The notes beneath the pieces are model-generated. The model was not told where the DNA came from, searched no databases, and saw only the letters and a program-made list of their open reading frames with translations. Positions 10,450-22,053 of a stretch of 64,000 nt of DNA are shown here, in pieces. The stretch comes from Orobanche coerulescens. Taxonomy: Eukaryota > Streptophyta > Magnoliopsida > Lamiales > Orobanchaceae. The position numbers and the translations under genes are program-made. Location of the stretch: the NCBI GenBank assembly GCA_033398695.1, contig CM065811.1:118157501-118221500 (forward strand), read 5' to 3'. Within the stretch, counting starts at the first letter, position 1. Each line of letters starts with the position of its first letter.

Positions 10450-10915
10450 GCAAGTATTTTTGGAAACCTTTATTCTTAACGTGAAATGGTAATGTATATT
10501 GTGTGTGCTTTGCTCACCCTGGGAGGGTCCGACGGGGCCTCGGGGGAATCTATGACTTCACTCTGGATTCACGAGTTTGTTTCGCTAGCCAGCTCGGGAG
10601 GGTCCTTAGAGGCCTCGGGTGGGATTCATGGTGGCGTCTTGGTCCTAGGCGATGCCTGTGCGTGATTTGTTTATAAAGTGGCCAGCTCGGGAGGGTCCTT
10701 AGAGGCCTTGGGATTCGTGGCTTCGTCCCGGTCCTAGGCAAATTATTTGACTGTTTGTTTCCGGAAAAGACATGTCTGGTTTTGGTTTTTGAAATGATGT
10801 TGGTGCATATACTATGAAACGTGTAAGCAATTGGTTTGCCTTGAATACTTGTACTAGCGTAATTGCTAACCCCTTTGGGGACCCGTTGTGGGGAAATTCT
10901 TGTTATGGATTTCAG
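10450..10915 (+). other. Candidate leader intron in element A 3' LTR
   Basis: Donor CTCAAG/GCAAGTA at 10449/10450, acceptor TTTCAG/GT ending 10915. A second, GT-type donor CTTCAAG/GTAATA at 10082, about 200 nt after the TATA box, could use the same acceptor. Confidence 0.35.
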
Positions 10916-11292
10916 GTTATGATCATCCGGACGAGCGGCCCGGGACAAGACGAGGATGTTGGCGAGTCGTTGACATGTGCACATGGGACTACGTATTTCT
11001 TTTGACCATTTCGATATGGTTGTATCCAATATTTATAAATCGATAGATCGTATCATGAGTACTTAGGCTTTTCAAATCGAACTCCGTGTTGTATTATTTT
11101 AAATTGCTACATTGTCGATTGTTACTCATTTAGTCGGTTGCTCCGAGTGTATTTTTATGTGATGTATTATTTGATTGTGCTTCCTCGCTAACCGAGATGG
11201 TTAGCCGAGGGGTGTTCGCTGTTGTAGCCTGGTGGGTCCCATGTAGGGGTCCACGGCGCTGTAATATACTCCGAATATCTCGGGGTGTTACA

Positions 11293-11528
11293 GAAGGACT
11301 ATTCTCGCCTCCGTATTGAGGCAAGTTATCTTGCTTGGTTATAATGATGTTTGGATTCTTGTGATGATTATGCGTTTCGTGTATATGAAACACTTATGAA
11401 ATTGTGATCCGTGAATTGATATTATTTTTGATGATGTCCCGTTTTCATCATGGGATTGCATTCCCAAGTTCGTCTTTTTGAACCGTCGATGTCATTGATC
11501 CTCATTTCGGTGTGTTTATTGATCCTTT
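11293..11528 (+). repeat. D-family LTR, left part (split by B)
   Basis: Starts GAAGGACTATTCTCGCCTCC, matching the D 5' LTR at 47117. It carries the GC donor TTGAG/GCAAGTT at 11320/11321. It continues after element B at 22059. The portion matching 45424-47116 is absent because A sits on its left with a deletion beyond. The last 5 bp, CCTTT, are B's target duplication. Confidence 0.85.
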
Positions 11529-11968
11529 TGTAATGCCCGGTTTTTCCCGGTACGTTAATTTTTTTCATGGTATTTAGTTATTTTAAATGATGGGTTTAAT
11601 TAATTAGCCAAGTTAGATTAAAATACAAGTTTTGGGCTAAGTTAATTGAAAGATTTAATTATATTGGGCTAGTAAAAGATATGAGTTTTGAGCCTAGCCC
11701 ATTAGTGAAGTCATTAGGCTTTATCCTAAAATGATTTATTAATCATAATTAAGAAAAATATCACAAAAACCCTAAATTCCTTCCTCCCTCCCTCCTTGCG
11801 GCCGAGAGACATATCTCTCCCATCTCTCTCTCGTTTTTTCTCTTCCAAAGCCACAATCATCTTTCTCTTTCACTTCCTTGTTGGTGTAACAAGCTTAGGT
11901 AAGATCTTTTAAGGTGTTTTAATCTTTTCTTTTGATTTATATTCAATTAATTGTTTTAAGTGTTGATT

Positions 11969-12405
11969 ATCATCTAGAAATTTCATCACCATCTTCTATA
12001 TGGTGTATGATGAGTCTAGATGATCATATTATGTAAAAGATCTATATGATTCATAAAAATCACCAAGTTGTAACTTGTGTGTGATTAAGGAAGATAGATC
12101 ATGTGGATTGTTGTTATTAATAATTTTATTTAAATGTTTAGTTAAGATATATAAAAGATCTATATGATTCATAAAAATCATCAAGTTGTAACTTGTGTGA
12201 TTTAAAGAAGATAGATCTTATGGTTTTAACCAATGTTGTTATTGTTATAAGTTGTATGTTATCATCATCTCTAGATTATATCTACACCCTATACATGGTG
12301 TATGATGGATCTAGATGATTATGTAAAATACAAGGTCTAAATGAACCATGGAAATCACCAAGTTTTATTTAGGTGATAAAATGTGATAGATCTTGTGAAT
12401 GGTTA
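11969..12405 (+). repeat. Imperfect internal repeats in element B LTR
   Basis: A unit with GGTGTATGATG..TCTAGATGAT and AAATCACCAAGTT recurs: about 11969-12110, partly at 12150-12222 and again at 12252-12405. The same series lies in the 3' LTR (about 19705-20140). Function unknown. Confidence 0.7.
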
Positions 12406-13631
12406 TAATTCTTGTTAATTATTATTTTGATTCTCAACATATCCATATCAATATGTTTAGATCAAAGTATACAACTTTATAACATCTTCTAAGATGTGTA
12501 TATAAATGTTTGTGTATTTGAAAGATCAAGGAACCCTTAAAAAAGGGGAAAATTATGAGTTTAAGTGGTTTGTCATATATTATGTTGATTTGATTCTTTT
12601 CCTTGTGACTATATGAAATGCCAATGACCCCTAGCCCTTTTTAGTGCCACCATGTTCATGGGGACTGAATTTGGGTGATAAACACATCTAGGAATGTGTT
12701 TCAAAAGGGAGAGGAATGGATTGGTTAAAAAGATTAAGGGTTGGCTACGATTCTGTTTCCATCAGATTTGTAGTCATCTTACAAAAATCATAACTTGAAT
12801 TATATAACTCAAACGGATCTCAAACCTGTGCCAAAAGTTTACAAATTGTGTTGGGTAACTTTCTTATGAAGGTCACTCTCACTAATTAGGACTTTATCCA
12901 TGGGCAAGAACAGCATCTTTGCTGGTAGGTCTGATCCGGGTCTGATCTGATAGGTCAATTTGTTTTATTCGTTTCTAGGGCTTGGGAAATGATCTAATGG
13001 GATTCCAAGTTCCCACATGTGTGTTATGACCTAAAGTTGTGATCTGGAGTTTATGGGATGTTATCTTCAAGTATTTCTTGGTCATATTGAGTTCACACTC
13101 CAGATCAGTTTTCTGTCATCAGCTTTTAAGGGTTTTGTAATTAGTCATGTTGTGAATTTCATATCTAGAGTTTGGGAAACCCTTTTTGGTCGATTCCAAC
13201 TCTGAGACTTTGGTATTTATGTCTATTATCTCTGTGATTTTTAGTTTGGACAATGTCTACCCACAAGTTGGGTAGAATTGGCCAACACTACTGATTCCTA
13301 TGATTTGGGACTGCATTGCGATGTCTTTTTAAAAGCATCATAATAAATTCATATTTTGGAGTTAGAGTGAGTTCTTTACTGTTTTAAAAAGGGGAAAGAC
13401 TCTAGTTTCTTAGAAAAATTTAATATTGATATGTTAATACTTAGGAAAATTAAGTAAATCCATCTTTAACAGCGGGTCTGTTTTTAGACCTTGCTGTCCA
13501 GATTTTTGTTTAAGTCTTTAAGCTTCATCTTTGGGTATATCCTAACTCCTAGTTTATAATAGGTGAAGTTTTGGCATTTGCTCAAGTGTGGTAGCCAGTT
13601 TTGATTTAGCAATCTCCCTTAAGTATTCAAG

Positions 13632-14056
13632 GTGAGTTCTCTCACTCCATTGTCTCAATATTTATGATTGCTAGGTTAGCACGTGAGTGTTAAATTATTA
13701 TTATGGAATGATAATATGAATGCATGCTTAAATTGTTAATTATACATGTGCACTGTATGTTTATTGTTGAGGGGATCATAGCAATTATCCGGCTTTTGTC
13801 CGGTGCGCGTGGTTAGGTATAATTACTCCAATACCCTCCGGGATGTGAGGTGAGGGTAAGATTAACCCAATACTCTTCGGTTTGTGAGATGCGGGTAACC
13901 TACTAGCCCTCCTTATAAGCTTTGATTTGTTCTTGACTTATGTTTAAATGTTATAACTATGTATGTTAATCTAGGTCTAGTGATTGTGGATATTGGTATA
14001 ATGTTGTGTTTGAATTCACTAAGCTTTGTGCTTACGGTTTTACTTAACATTTTCAG
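13632..14056 (+). other. Candidate leader intron in element B 5' LTR
   Basis: Donor TTCAAG/GTGAGT at 13631/13632 and acceptor ACATTTTCAG/GT ending 14056. Here the donor is GT where A and C have GC at the matching place. Confidence 0.35.
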
Positions 14057-14321
14057 GTATTACGATTAAGGAGGCTAAGGACTGACGGGAGCATTCGTGA
14101 CACACTGTGATTTATTTTAAGTCAATGAACATTTTTAGTACTTCCGCTTTTGACATTTCTATTTTAGAAAGTTTTACTTATGTTGTTTTCTTTAGAAGTT
14201 TGATAACTTGATTGCCATTATTGGCTTATTAAATTAAATAAATGAAGTCCCTTTATGAATTGGTGTCAAACTTTATATTATTTCCGCAAAAAAAAAAAAA
14301 AAAAATTTGGGTGTTACAAGT

Positions 14322-14333
14322 TGGTATCAGAGA
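14322..14333 (+). promoter_or_regulatory. Primer-binding site, element B
   Basis: TGGTATCAGAGA, 3 bp after the 5' LTR end; one base from the consensus initiator tRNA-Met site. Confidence 0.85.
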
Positions 14334-14988
14334 TTTTCATTTGAGTGAACTAGGCCTTCTTAGGGATGTCTAGACTCAAATTTAAAATATTTTATTTCTC
14401 TTGTACAAAGTTTATTAAAAACTAGCAGTGAAGATGTCACGGTGTGCAGTCATTGACCCAGTAAGTTTTATTTACTAATTGAGTTTAAATTTTATTACTT
14501 ATCAAACACAATAGTATGCTCCATTTATGACATATCCCAAAGACTAGCCTAGGAGGATAATTATATGCTTTTAGTGCTACTATCTACCATGTGAGAATTT
14601 AGGCCTTTTAGATCTACCATGAGTGTGAATTAAACTGTTACGGCTAGGAGCAAGCTGAAATTTTGAAACTAGACCTGAAACCGAAATTGGAACTTCTATA
14701 TTGAATAATAGAAGGGCCCCTATTATTCAATATATTGGAGCCGGTTTTGGGGACGGGGCAAGGTTGAAAAGTTTTCAACAAGTGAGTGTTTTCGATTTCT
14801 TAGACATGCATAGGTTGAATCGTTTTTCTTTTCTTATCAATTTTAGATGGCTCCGCTCGCCTCAATGCAATTCAAATAGCTCAAGTTAGGGAACTCGTTC
14901 TTGAGGAGTTCAATAATGCTTTTAACGAGATCATTAGAATGTCACGGCTAACATCATTGATCAAGTTCGTGCTCTGCTAGATGAGCGT
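14334..14988 (+). other. Element B untranslated leader and degraded gag start
   Basis: No open frame matching Gag can be followed here. It presumably holds the leader and the start of gag. The precise gag start cannot be chosen. Confidence 0.5.
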
Positions 14989-15860
14989 ATGGCAGATGCA
15001 CCTCCGCTGGGGGGGCTCTGTTCCTCTGTTCGTGATTTAATGTACTACTACGAGAAGTTCGGCAAGTGCGGCCCACCTCATTGGGATGGGGAGGACGATC
15101 CAGTGGCGGCTAAGCCTTTGGTTATCGGCGTGGAGGGCGCCTTTATGACTATAGGGTGCCCGGACTTTAGAGTGTTGGTAGCAAAGAACCCGGTGAGAGC
15201 GGGGTAAGACATGGTGGAACACCACCACGAGAAGAATGATCAAGAAGGCGTAAGGGCGATTACTTGGGCCCAGTTTGTGGAGTGGTTCGAGGCACGGTAT
15301 GTGCCTAGGGTGGAGCAACAAAGAATGATGCAGGAGTTCATGGCGTTACAACGGACCACCGAGTCTGTTAGTGATCTGAACGCCAAGTTCATGGAGATGC
15401 TTTCTTTATGTCCTACTTTTGCTGGAGATGAAGCATGGCTTGTTAGTCGGTACATCTCGATTTTACGTGCGAGATCCGGGAATTTGTGAGCATGCAAGAC
15501 TTTACGACCTTGGGTGCGATCATGGGGCGGCAGAAGAGAGAGATTGAGCCGCAAACTCAATCTAAGAGGAAAGCGGAGAGCACTTTTTCTAAAACTTCTA
15601 ATGAGGCTCATAAGAAGACAAAGTTTGGGGATAAACCAAGATATGAATACAAGCCATCTGCGGCGGTGATCGACCCCCATTGGTGTGTTATAAGCGCAAG
15701 AAGGAAGGGCATCATGGAAGAATTGCAAGGCTCCAAAAGCCATTGCTGACCCCAGTTACTACCACTTTGCGGCGGTACGATTTGTTACAATTGCAAGAGA
15801 AGGGGCACAAGAAGCTGATTGCCCAAAGTCAAGAAGAATGGGAATGCAAATCCCAATCGC
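14989..15860 (+). pseudogene. gag: Element B gag, multiply frameshifted
   Basis: Gag-like pieces lie in several frames: 14989-15207 (YYYEKFGKCGPPHWDG), 15211-15489 (WAQFVEWFEARYVPRVEQQR, the central retrotransposon gag region) and 15486-15749 (basic, Lys/Arg-rich linker). A CCHC knuckle start (CYNC) is visible near 15787 but its second half is out of frame. No intact Gag is possible. The sequence differs clearly from gag of A, D and E, so B is a separate gypsy lineage. Confidence 0.8.
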
Positions 15861-15897
15861 CCGACCTCTAACGGACCAACTATGTTGACACGAGGAC

Positions 15898-18800
15898 GTG
15901 TCCACCGACTTACGAGGAGGAGCTGCGAAGCTGCGGCATGTGAGTAAACATCTCTTCCTTATCTTTTATCTTATGCTATGCCATAGAGTAATTGTTTTAT
16001 TGCTTAAATATTATGAATCAGGCACTTATCTGTTAGATTCTCACCCTGCCACTGTTTTGTTTGATTCTGGCGCTACTCACTCCTTCGTGTCACGCGCGTT
16101 CATAAATCGTTTGGGGCGTGGTGTCGGGAAACTAGCACGTCCCATGGTTATCGAAGTTGCCGACAATCGCACTATCTTCGTTACTGATGTTTATCGGGGT
16201 TGTACCCTTGAATTTTCGGGAGTTGAATTCCCCATTGATCTTATCCCTATTGCTATGAGGGAACTTTGCGTTATTGTGGGTATGGATTGGCTCGATGCAT
16301 TCGATGCAGAAATTCTTTGTCGCAAGAGACAAGTTCGTGTTCAAAACCCTAGGGGTGGAGAACTTATTATTCAAGGAGATATTCCCCATTTGGATATTGC
16401 TTCTTGTACCTCTGCTATTGCACTCGATAATGTTCCAGTTGTTTCCGACTTTGGTAGCGTCTTTCTGAGGAACTCCGGGTTTGCCACCTATTAGGCAAGT
16501 GGAGTTTCGCATTGATTTAGTACACAGCTGTTCCGATCGCCAAATCTCCTTATCGTTTCGCGCCACGAGATGAAAGAGCTTCAAGATCGATTCGGAGCTT
16601 AGTGATAAAGGGTTTATACGGCCAAGTTTCTCGCCGTGGGGTGCTCCTATACTTTTCGTGAAAAAGAAGGACGGTTCTCAAAGAATGTGTATAGATTATC
16701 GGGAGTTGAATAAACTCACGATAAAGAACCGTTATCCTTTACCTCGTATCGACGATCTTTTCGACCAACTCCAAGGAGCGTCTTGGTTTTCCAAGATTGA
16801 TTTGCGTTCCGGTTATCATCAGATGCGAGTTCGTGACTGTGACATTGAGAAAACGGCGTTTCGAACCCGATACGGACACTTTGAATTTGTGGTGATGCCA
16901 TTCGGACTCACTAATGCACCCGCTGTTTTTATGGATCTTATGAATCGGGTGTGTGGACCGATGCTCGACCGTTCGGTCATTGTGTTTATTGACGATATTT
17001 TGGTCTATTCTAAGACCAGGGAGGAGCATGAAAAGCACATTCGGGAACTTCTAGAGACACTACGGAGAGAACGGCTTTATGCTAAATTTTCTAAGTGTGA
17101 ATTTTGGTTAGAAGAGGTTCAATTCTTGGGCCACGTGGTGAACAAGGAAGGTATCAAGGTCGATCCGGCCAAGATTGATGCGGTTAAGAAATGGGAAGCT
17201 CCTAAATCGCCTTCGGAGATTCGTAGTTTCTTGGGTTTGGCCGGTTACTATCGTAGGTTTATTGAAAATTTCTCAAAGATTGCTCTACCTCTTACGCGAT
17301 TGACCAAGAAGTCGGAGAAATTTGTTTGGGGTCGGAACAACGGTTTGCATTTGAAGATCTTAGGACGCGGTTGTGTAATGCCCGGTTTTGACTTTCTAGG
17401 AAGGAGTGGAGGACATGGTAGTGTCTTTGCGACGCATCTCTCCGAGGTTTTGGTCTTTGTGTTGATGCAACGGGGTAAGGTGATAGCTTATGCGTCTCGC
17501 CGGCTAAAACCTCACGAAAGGAACTACCCCACTCATGACACGGAATTAGGAGAGTGTTGTTTTGCTCTCAAGATATGGAGGCACTACCTTTACGGGGTTA
17601 AGTGTATCATTTACACGACCATAAAAGTTTGAAGTACCTTTTCGATCAGCGGGATTTGAATATGAGGCGGAGTTAGATGGTTAGATGTGGTGAAAGATTA
17701 CGATTGTGAGATTCACTACCACCCGGTAAAGCTAATGTGGTAGCTGACGCACTCAGTCGTAAGCAATCTGTCGAACCGATTCGAGCTAAATGTCTTCGGA
17801 TGACAATGGAGACATCATTATTGGGTATGATTCGAGATGCTCAAGATGTGGCGACTCAAGAGGGGAACCTAAATCGTGAAAGGATTGTGAATGAGTTACC
17901 TAAGATGGAGCGAGATGGGCGTGGATTACTAACTCGTTATGGTAGGGTTTGGGTTCCATTTACTGGTGGGAACCGGAAAACTCTTATGGAAGAAGCTCAC
18001 AAGTCCAAGTTTTCTATTCATCCGGGTGCTACAAAAATGTACCGAGATCTTCGTGAGGGTTATTGGTGGCACGGGATGAAGAATGATGTGGCTCGATATG
18101 TAGAAGAATGCCTGACATGCCGGAAGGTCAAAGCCGAACACCAGAAACCTCATGGGAAATTGCAACCTTTGGAGATTCCTGAGTGGAAATGGGAGCACTT
18201 AACCATGGACTTTATTACAAAACTTCCTAAGACTGCAAAGGGAGCGGATACGATATGGGTAGTTGTGGATCGATTGACGAAGAGTGCTCATTTCTGGCCA
18301 TCAAGGAAAGTTCTTGGTGAAAAATTGGCGAGATTTTTGTTCGGGAGATAGTTTCATTGCAGGGTGCCCGTATCTATTGTCTCGATCGAGATACTCGATT
18401 CACCTCTCGATTTTAAATTCCAAGAAGAATTGGGTACCCGATTACATTTCAAGATCTTGCGTTCCATCCGCAAACCGATGGCGAGTGAGCGGACGATCTG
18501 AGACTTTGGAGTACATGCTTCGGGCATGTGCAATTGATTTTGGAGCGTTGGGATGATCATCTTCATTTAGCCGAGTTTTCATATAACAACATTATCATTC
18601 AAGCATCGACAGCCCCGTATGAAGCCTTTGTATGGTAGGAAGTGTAGAACCCAGGTGTGTTGGGGTGAGGTTGGACGAGAGGGTGCTCGGTAGCACCGAT
18701 ATTGTTTTGCGAGACCACGGAGAAAATCAAAATGATCGGGGATCATTTGGTCACCGCTAGGAGTCGTCGGAAGAGTTATGCGAGATAAGCGACGCTCCGA

Positions 18801-19233
18801 TCTTGAGTTTCGTGTTGGGGATCATGTGTTATTAAAGGTCTCCCCTTGGAAGGGTGTGATTAGGTTCGCAAGCGTGGGAAGTTGGGACCTCGGTTTATTG
18901 GACCTTATAAGATCATAGCTCGCGTTGGTAAGGTAGCATACCGGTTGGAGCGCCCGACGAGCTTAGTTTGATTCATAACACCTTCCACGTGTCTCGATTG
19001 AGGAAGTGCATTGTTGACGATACCGTCGTGGTACCTCTGGAAGACATCCAAATGTGACGGCTCAACTATGTTGAGAAACCTATCGCGGTTGTTGATCGAA
19101 AGTCAAAGACCCTTCGGAGCGGCAAGACTGCTTATTGTTAAGGTTCGGTGGCGGCATAGGAAGGGATCCGAGTGTACATGGGAACGAAGACGAGATGAGG
19201 CGCATTATCCCGAGTTATTCAGAGGGACTGACT
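15898..19233 (+). pseudogene. pol: Element B protease-RT-RNase H-integrase, degraded
   Basis: 15898-16494 holds the protease ([13 protein letters not shown]; later VGMDWLDAFDAEI). After frame changes near 16500-16650, RT is open at 16658-17632 with [15 protein letters not shown] and FIDD (16988-16996). RNase H follows, but its first catalytic region is scrambled (FATHLSEVL where YSDAS is expected) and the frame is lost after 17632. Integrase at 17737-18351 keeps HHCC and the first catalytic Asp (TMDFITKLP), then breaks up. Downstream pieces still resemble the integrase tail, ending RHRKGSECTWE...HYPELF near 19230, a chromovirus-like end. Not functional as it stands. Confidence 0.88.
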
Positions 19234-19252
19234 TGAGGCCAAGTCCCTTCTT

Positions 19253-19265
19253 AGTAGGGGAGAGT
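19253..19265 (+). other. Polypurine tract, element B
   Basis: AGTAGGGGAGAGT directly before the 3' LTR start TGTAACGCCC. Confidence 0.8.
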
Positions 19266-22053
19266 TGTAACGCCCGGTTTTCCCAGACGTTAATTTTTTC
19301 ATGGTATTTAGTTATTTTAAATGATGGGTTTAATTAATTAGCCAAGTTAGATTAAAATACAAGTTTTGGGCTAAGTTAATTGAAAGATTTAATTATATTG
19401 GGCTAGTAAAAGATATGAGTTTTGAGCCTAGCCCATTAGTGAAGTCATTAGGCTTTATCGTAAAATGATTTATTAATCATAATTAAGAAAAATATCACAA
19501 AAACCCTAAATTCCTTCCTCCCTTCCTCCTTGCGGCCGAGAGACATATCTCTCCCATCTCTCTCTCGTTTTTTCTCTTCCAAAGCCACAATCATCTTTCT
19601 CTTTCACTTCCTTGTTGGTGTAACAAGCTTAGGTAAGATCTTTTAAGGTGTTTTAATCTTTTCTTTTGATTTATATTCAATTAATTGTTTTAAGTGTTGA
19701 TTATCATCTAGAAATTTCATCACCATCTTCTATATGGTGTATGATGAGTCTAGATGATCATATTATGTAAAAGATCTATATGATTCATAAAAATCACCAA
19801 GTTGTAACTTGTGTGTGATTAAGGAAGATAGATCATGTGGATTGTTGTTATTAATAATTTTGTTTAAATGTTTAGTTAAGATATATAAAAGATCTATATG
19901 ATTCATAAAAATCATCAAGTTGTAACTTGTGTGATTTAAAGAAGATAGATCTTATGGTTTTAACCAATGTTGTTATTGTTATAAGTTGTATGTTATCATC
20001 ATCTCTAGATTATATCTACACCCTATACATAGTGTATGATGGATCTAGATGATTATGTAAAATACAAGGTCTAAATGAACCATGGAAATCACCAAGTTTT
20101 ATTTAGGTGATAAAATGTGATAGATCTTGTGAATGGTTATAATTCTTGTTAATTATTATTTTGATTCTCAACATATCTATATCAATATGTTTAGATCTAA
20201 GTATACAACTTTATAACATCTTCTAAGATGTGTATATAAATGTTTGTGTATTTGAAAGATCAAGGAACCCTTAAAAAAGGGGAAAATTATGAGTTTAAGT
20301 GGTTTGTCATATATTATGTTGATTTGATTCTTTTCCTTGTGACTAAATGAAATGCCAATGACCCCTAGCCCTTTTTAGTGCCACCATGTTCATGGGGACT
20401 GAATTTGGGTGATAAACACATCTAGGAATGTGTTTCAAAAGGGAGAGGAATGGATTGGTTAAAAAGATTAAGGGTTGGCTACGATTCTGTTTCCATCAGA
20501 TTTGTAGTCATCTAACAAAAATCATAACTTGAATTCTATAACTCAAACGGATCTCAAACCTATGCCAAAAGTTTACAAATTGTGTTGGGTAACTTTCTTA
20601 TGAAGGTCACTCTCACTAATTAGGACTTTATCCATGGGCAAGAACAGCATCTTTGCTGGTAGGTCTGATCCGGGTTTGATCTGATAGGTCAATTTGTTTT
20701 ATTCGTTTCTAGGGCTTGGGAAATGATCTAATGGGATTCCAAGTTCCCACATGTGTGTTATGACCTAAAGTTGTGATCTGGAGTTTATGGGATGTTATCT
20801 CCAAGTATTTCTTGGTCATATTGAGTTCACACTCCAGATCAGTTTTCTGTCATCAGCTTTTAAGGGTTTTGAAATTAGTCATGTTGTGAATTTCATATCT
20901 AGAGTTTAGGAAACCCTTTTTGGTCGATTCCAACTCTGAGACTTTGGTATTTATGTCTATTATCTCTGTGATTTTTAGTTTGGACAATGTCTACCCACAA
21001 GTTGGGTAGAATTGGCCAACACTACTGATTCCTATGATTTGGGACTGCATTGCGATGTCTTTTTAAAAGCATCATAATAAATTCATATTTTGGAGTTAGA
21101 GTGAGTTCTTTACTGTTTTAAAAAGGGAAAAGACTCTAGTTTCTTAGAAAAATTTAATATTGATATGTTAATACTTAGGAAAATTAAGTAAATCCATCTT
21201 TAACAGCGGGTCTGTTTTTAGACCTTGCTGTCCAGATTTTTGTTTAAGTCTTTAAGCTTCATCTTTGGGTATATCCTAACTCCTAGTTTATAATAGGTGA
21301 AGTTTTGGCATTTTCTCAAGTGTGGTAGCCAGTTTTGATTTAGCAATCTCCCTTAAGTATTCAAGGTGAGTTCTCTCACTCCATTGTCTCAATATTTATG
21401 ATTGCTAGGTTAGCACGTGAGTGTTAAATTATTATTATGGAATGATAATATGAATGCATGCTTAAATTGTTAATTATACATGTGCACTGTGTGTTTATTG
21501 TTGAGGGGATCATAGCAATTATCCGGCTTTTGTCCGGTGCGCGTGGTTAGGTATAATTACTCCAATACCCTCCGGGATGTGAGGTGAGGGTAAGATTAAC
21601 CCAATACTCTTCGGTTTGTGAGATGCGGGTAACCTACTAGCCCTCCTTATAAGCTTTGATTTGTTCTTGGCTTATGTTTAAATGTTATAACTATGTATGT
21701 TAATCTAGGTCTAGTGATTGTGGATATTGGTATAATGTTGTGTTTGAATTCACTAAGCTTTGTGCTTACGGTTTTACTTAACATTTTCAGGTATTACGAT
21801 TAAGGAGGCTAAGGACTGACGGGAGCATTCGTGACACACTGTGATTTATTTTAAGTCAATGAACATTTTTAGTACTTCCGCTTTTGACATTTCTATTTTA
21901 GAAAGTTTTACTTATGTTGTTTTTTTTAGAAGTTTGATAACTTGATTGCCATTATTGGCTTATTAAATTAAATAAATGGAGTCCCTTTATGAATTGGTGT
22001 CAAACTTTATATTATTTCCGCAAAAAAAAAAAAAAAAAATTTTGGGTGTTACA
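19266..22053 (+). repeat. Element B 3' LTR
   Basis: Nearly identical to 11529-14318; most differences are single substitutions, concentrated only in the first 40 bp. It ends in a run of 17-18 A (from 22022) and TTTTGGGTGTTACA. Confidence 0.92.
21366..21790 (+). other. Candidate leader intron in element B 3' LTR
   Basis: CAAG/GTGAGT (21365/21366) to ACATTTTCAG/GT (ends 21790), exactly matching the 5' LTR copy in length (425 nt). Confidence 0.35.

Larger units (their letters stand above)
3478..11292 (+). mobile_element. Ty3/gypsy element A, 5' LTR truncated
   Basis: Order is truncated 5' LTR (3478-4415), tRNA-Met primer site (4420), gag, then protease-RT-RNase H-integrase with a chromodomain-like tail, polypurine tract (9331) and full 3' LTR (9342-11292). 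Gene order and motifs are those of plant Ty3/gypsy chromovirus-like elements (Tekay/Del is my best guess). The shared LTR parts differ at roughly 30 of ~935 positions by eye. A's right flank (GAAGGACTATTC) is the interior of a D-family LTR, so A inserted into that LTR. The left half of the target and of A's own 5' LTR has been lost. Confidence 0.9.
9342..11292 (+). repeat. Element A 3' LTR (1951 bp)
   Basis: Begins TGTAATATCCGC and ends GGGGTGTTACA (TG...CA). It contains a palindrome array (9595-9873), TATA box (9885), possible splice donors at 10082 (CAAG/GTAATA) and 10450 (GCAAGTA), a tandem GGTCC module, and acceptor at 10915. The first ~200 bp are homologous to the C LTR. Confidence 0.9.
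11529..14318 (+). repeat. Element B 5' LTR
   Basis: TGTAATGCCCGG...GGGTGTTACA. It has a polypyrimidine leader-like stretch (about 11780-11875) followed by AGCTTAG/GTAAGATC (possible splice donor at 11899), internal repeats (11969-12405), imperfect tandem repeats with TCCGG or TTCGG cores (13843-13905), acceptor TTTTCAG/GT (14056) and an 18-A run (14288-14305) close to the 3' end. Confidence 0.92.
11529..22053 (+). mobile_element. Ty3/gypsy element B, complete ends, target duplication CCTTT
   Basis: Two ~2.79-kb LTRs (11529-14318, 19266-22053), primer-binding site, degraded gag-pol and polypurine tract, flanked by perfect 5-bp duplications CCTTT (11524-11528, 22054-22058). By eye the LTRs differ at only about 25-30 positions (about 1%), so insertion is recent, yet gag and the 3' half of pol carry many frameshifts. 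B therefore probably moved using proteins from another copy. It interrupts a D-family LTR. Confidence 0.93.

Noticed and set aside
14288..14305. Poly-A run as the tail of a LINE, SINE or processed pseudogene
   Set aside because: It is inside both LTRs of B at the same place, just before the LTR end, so it is part of the LTR.
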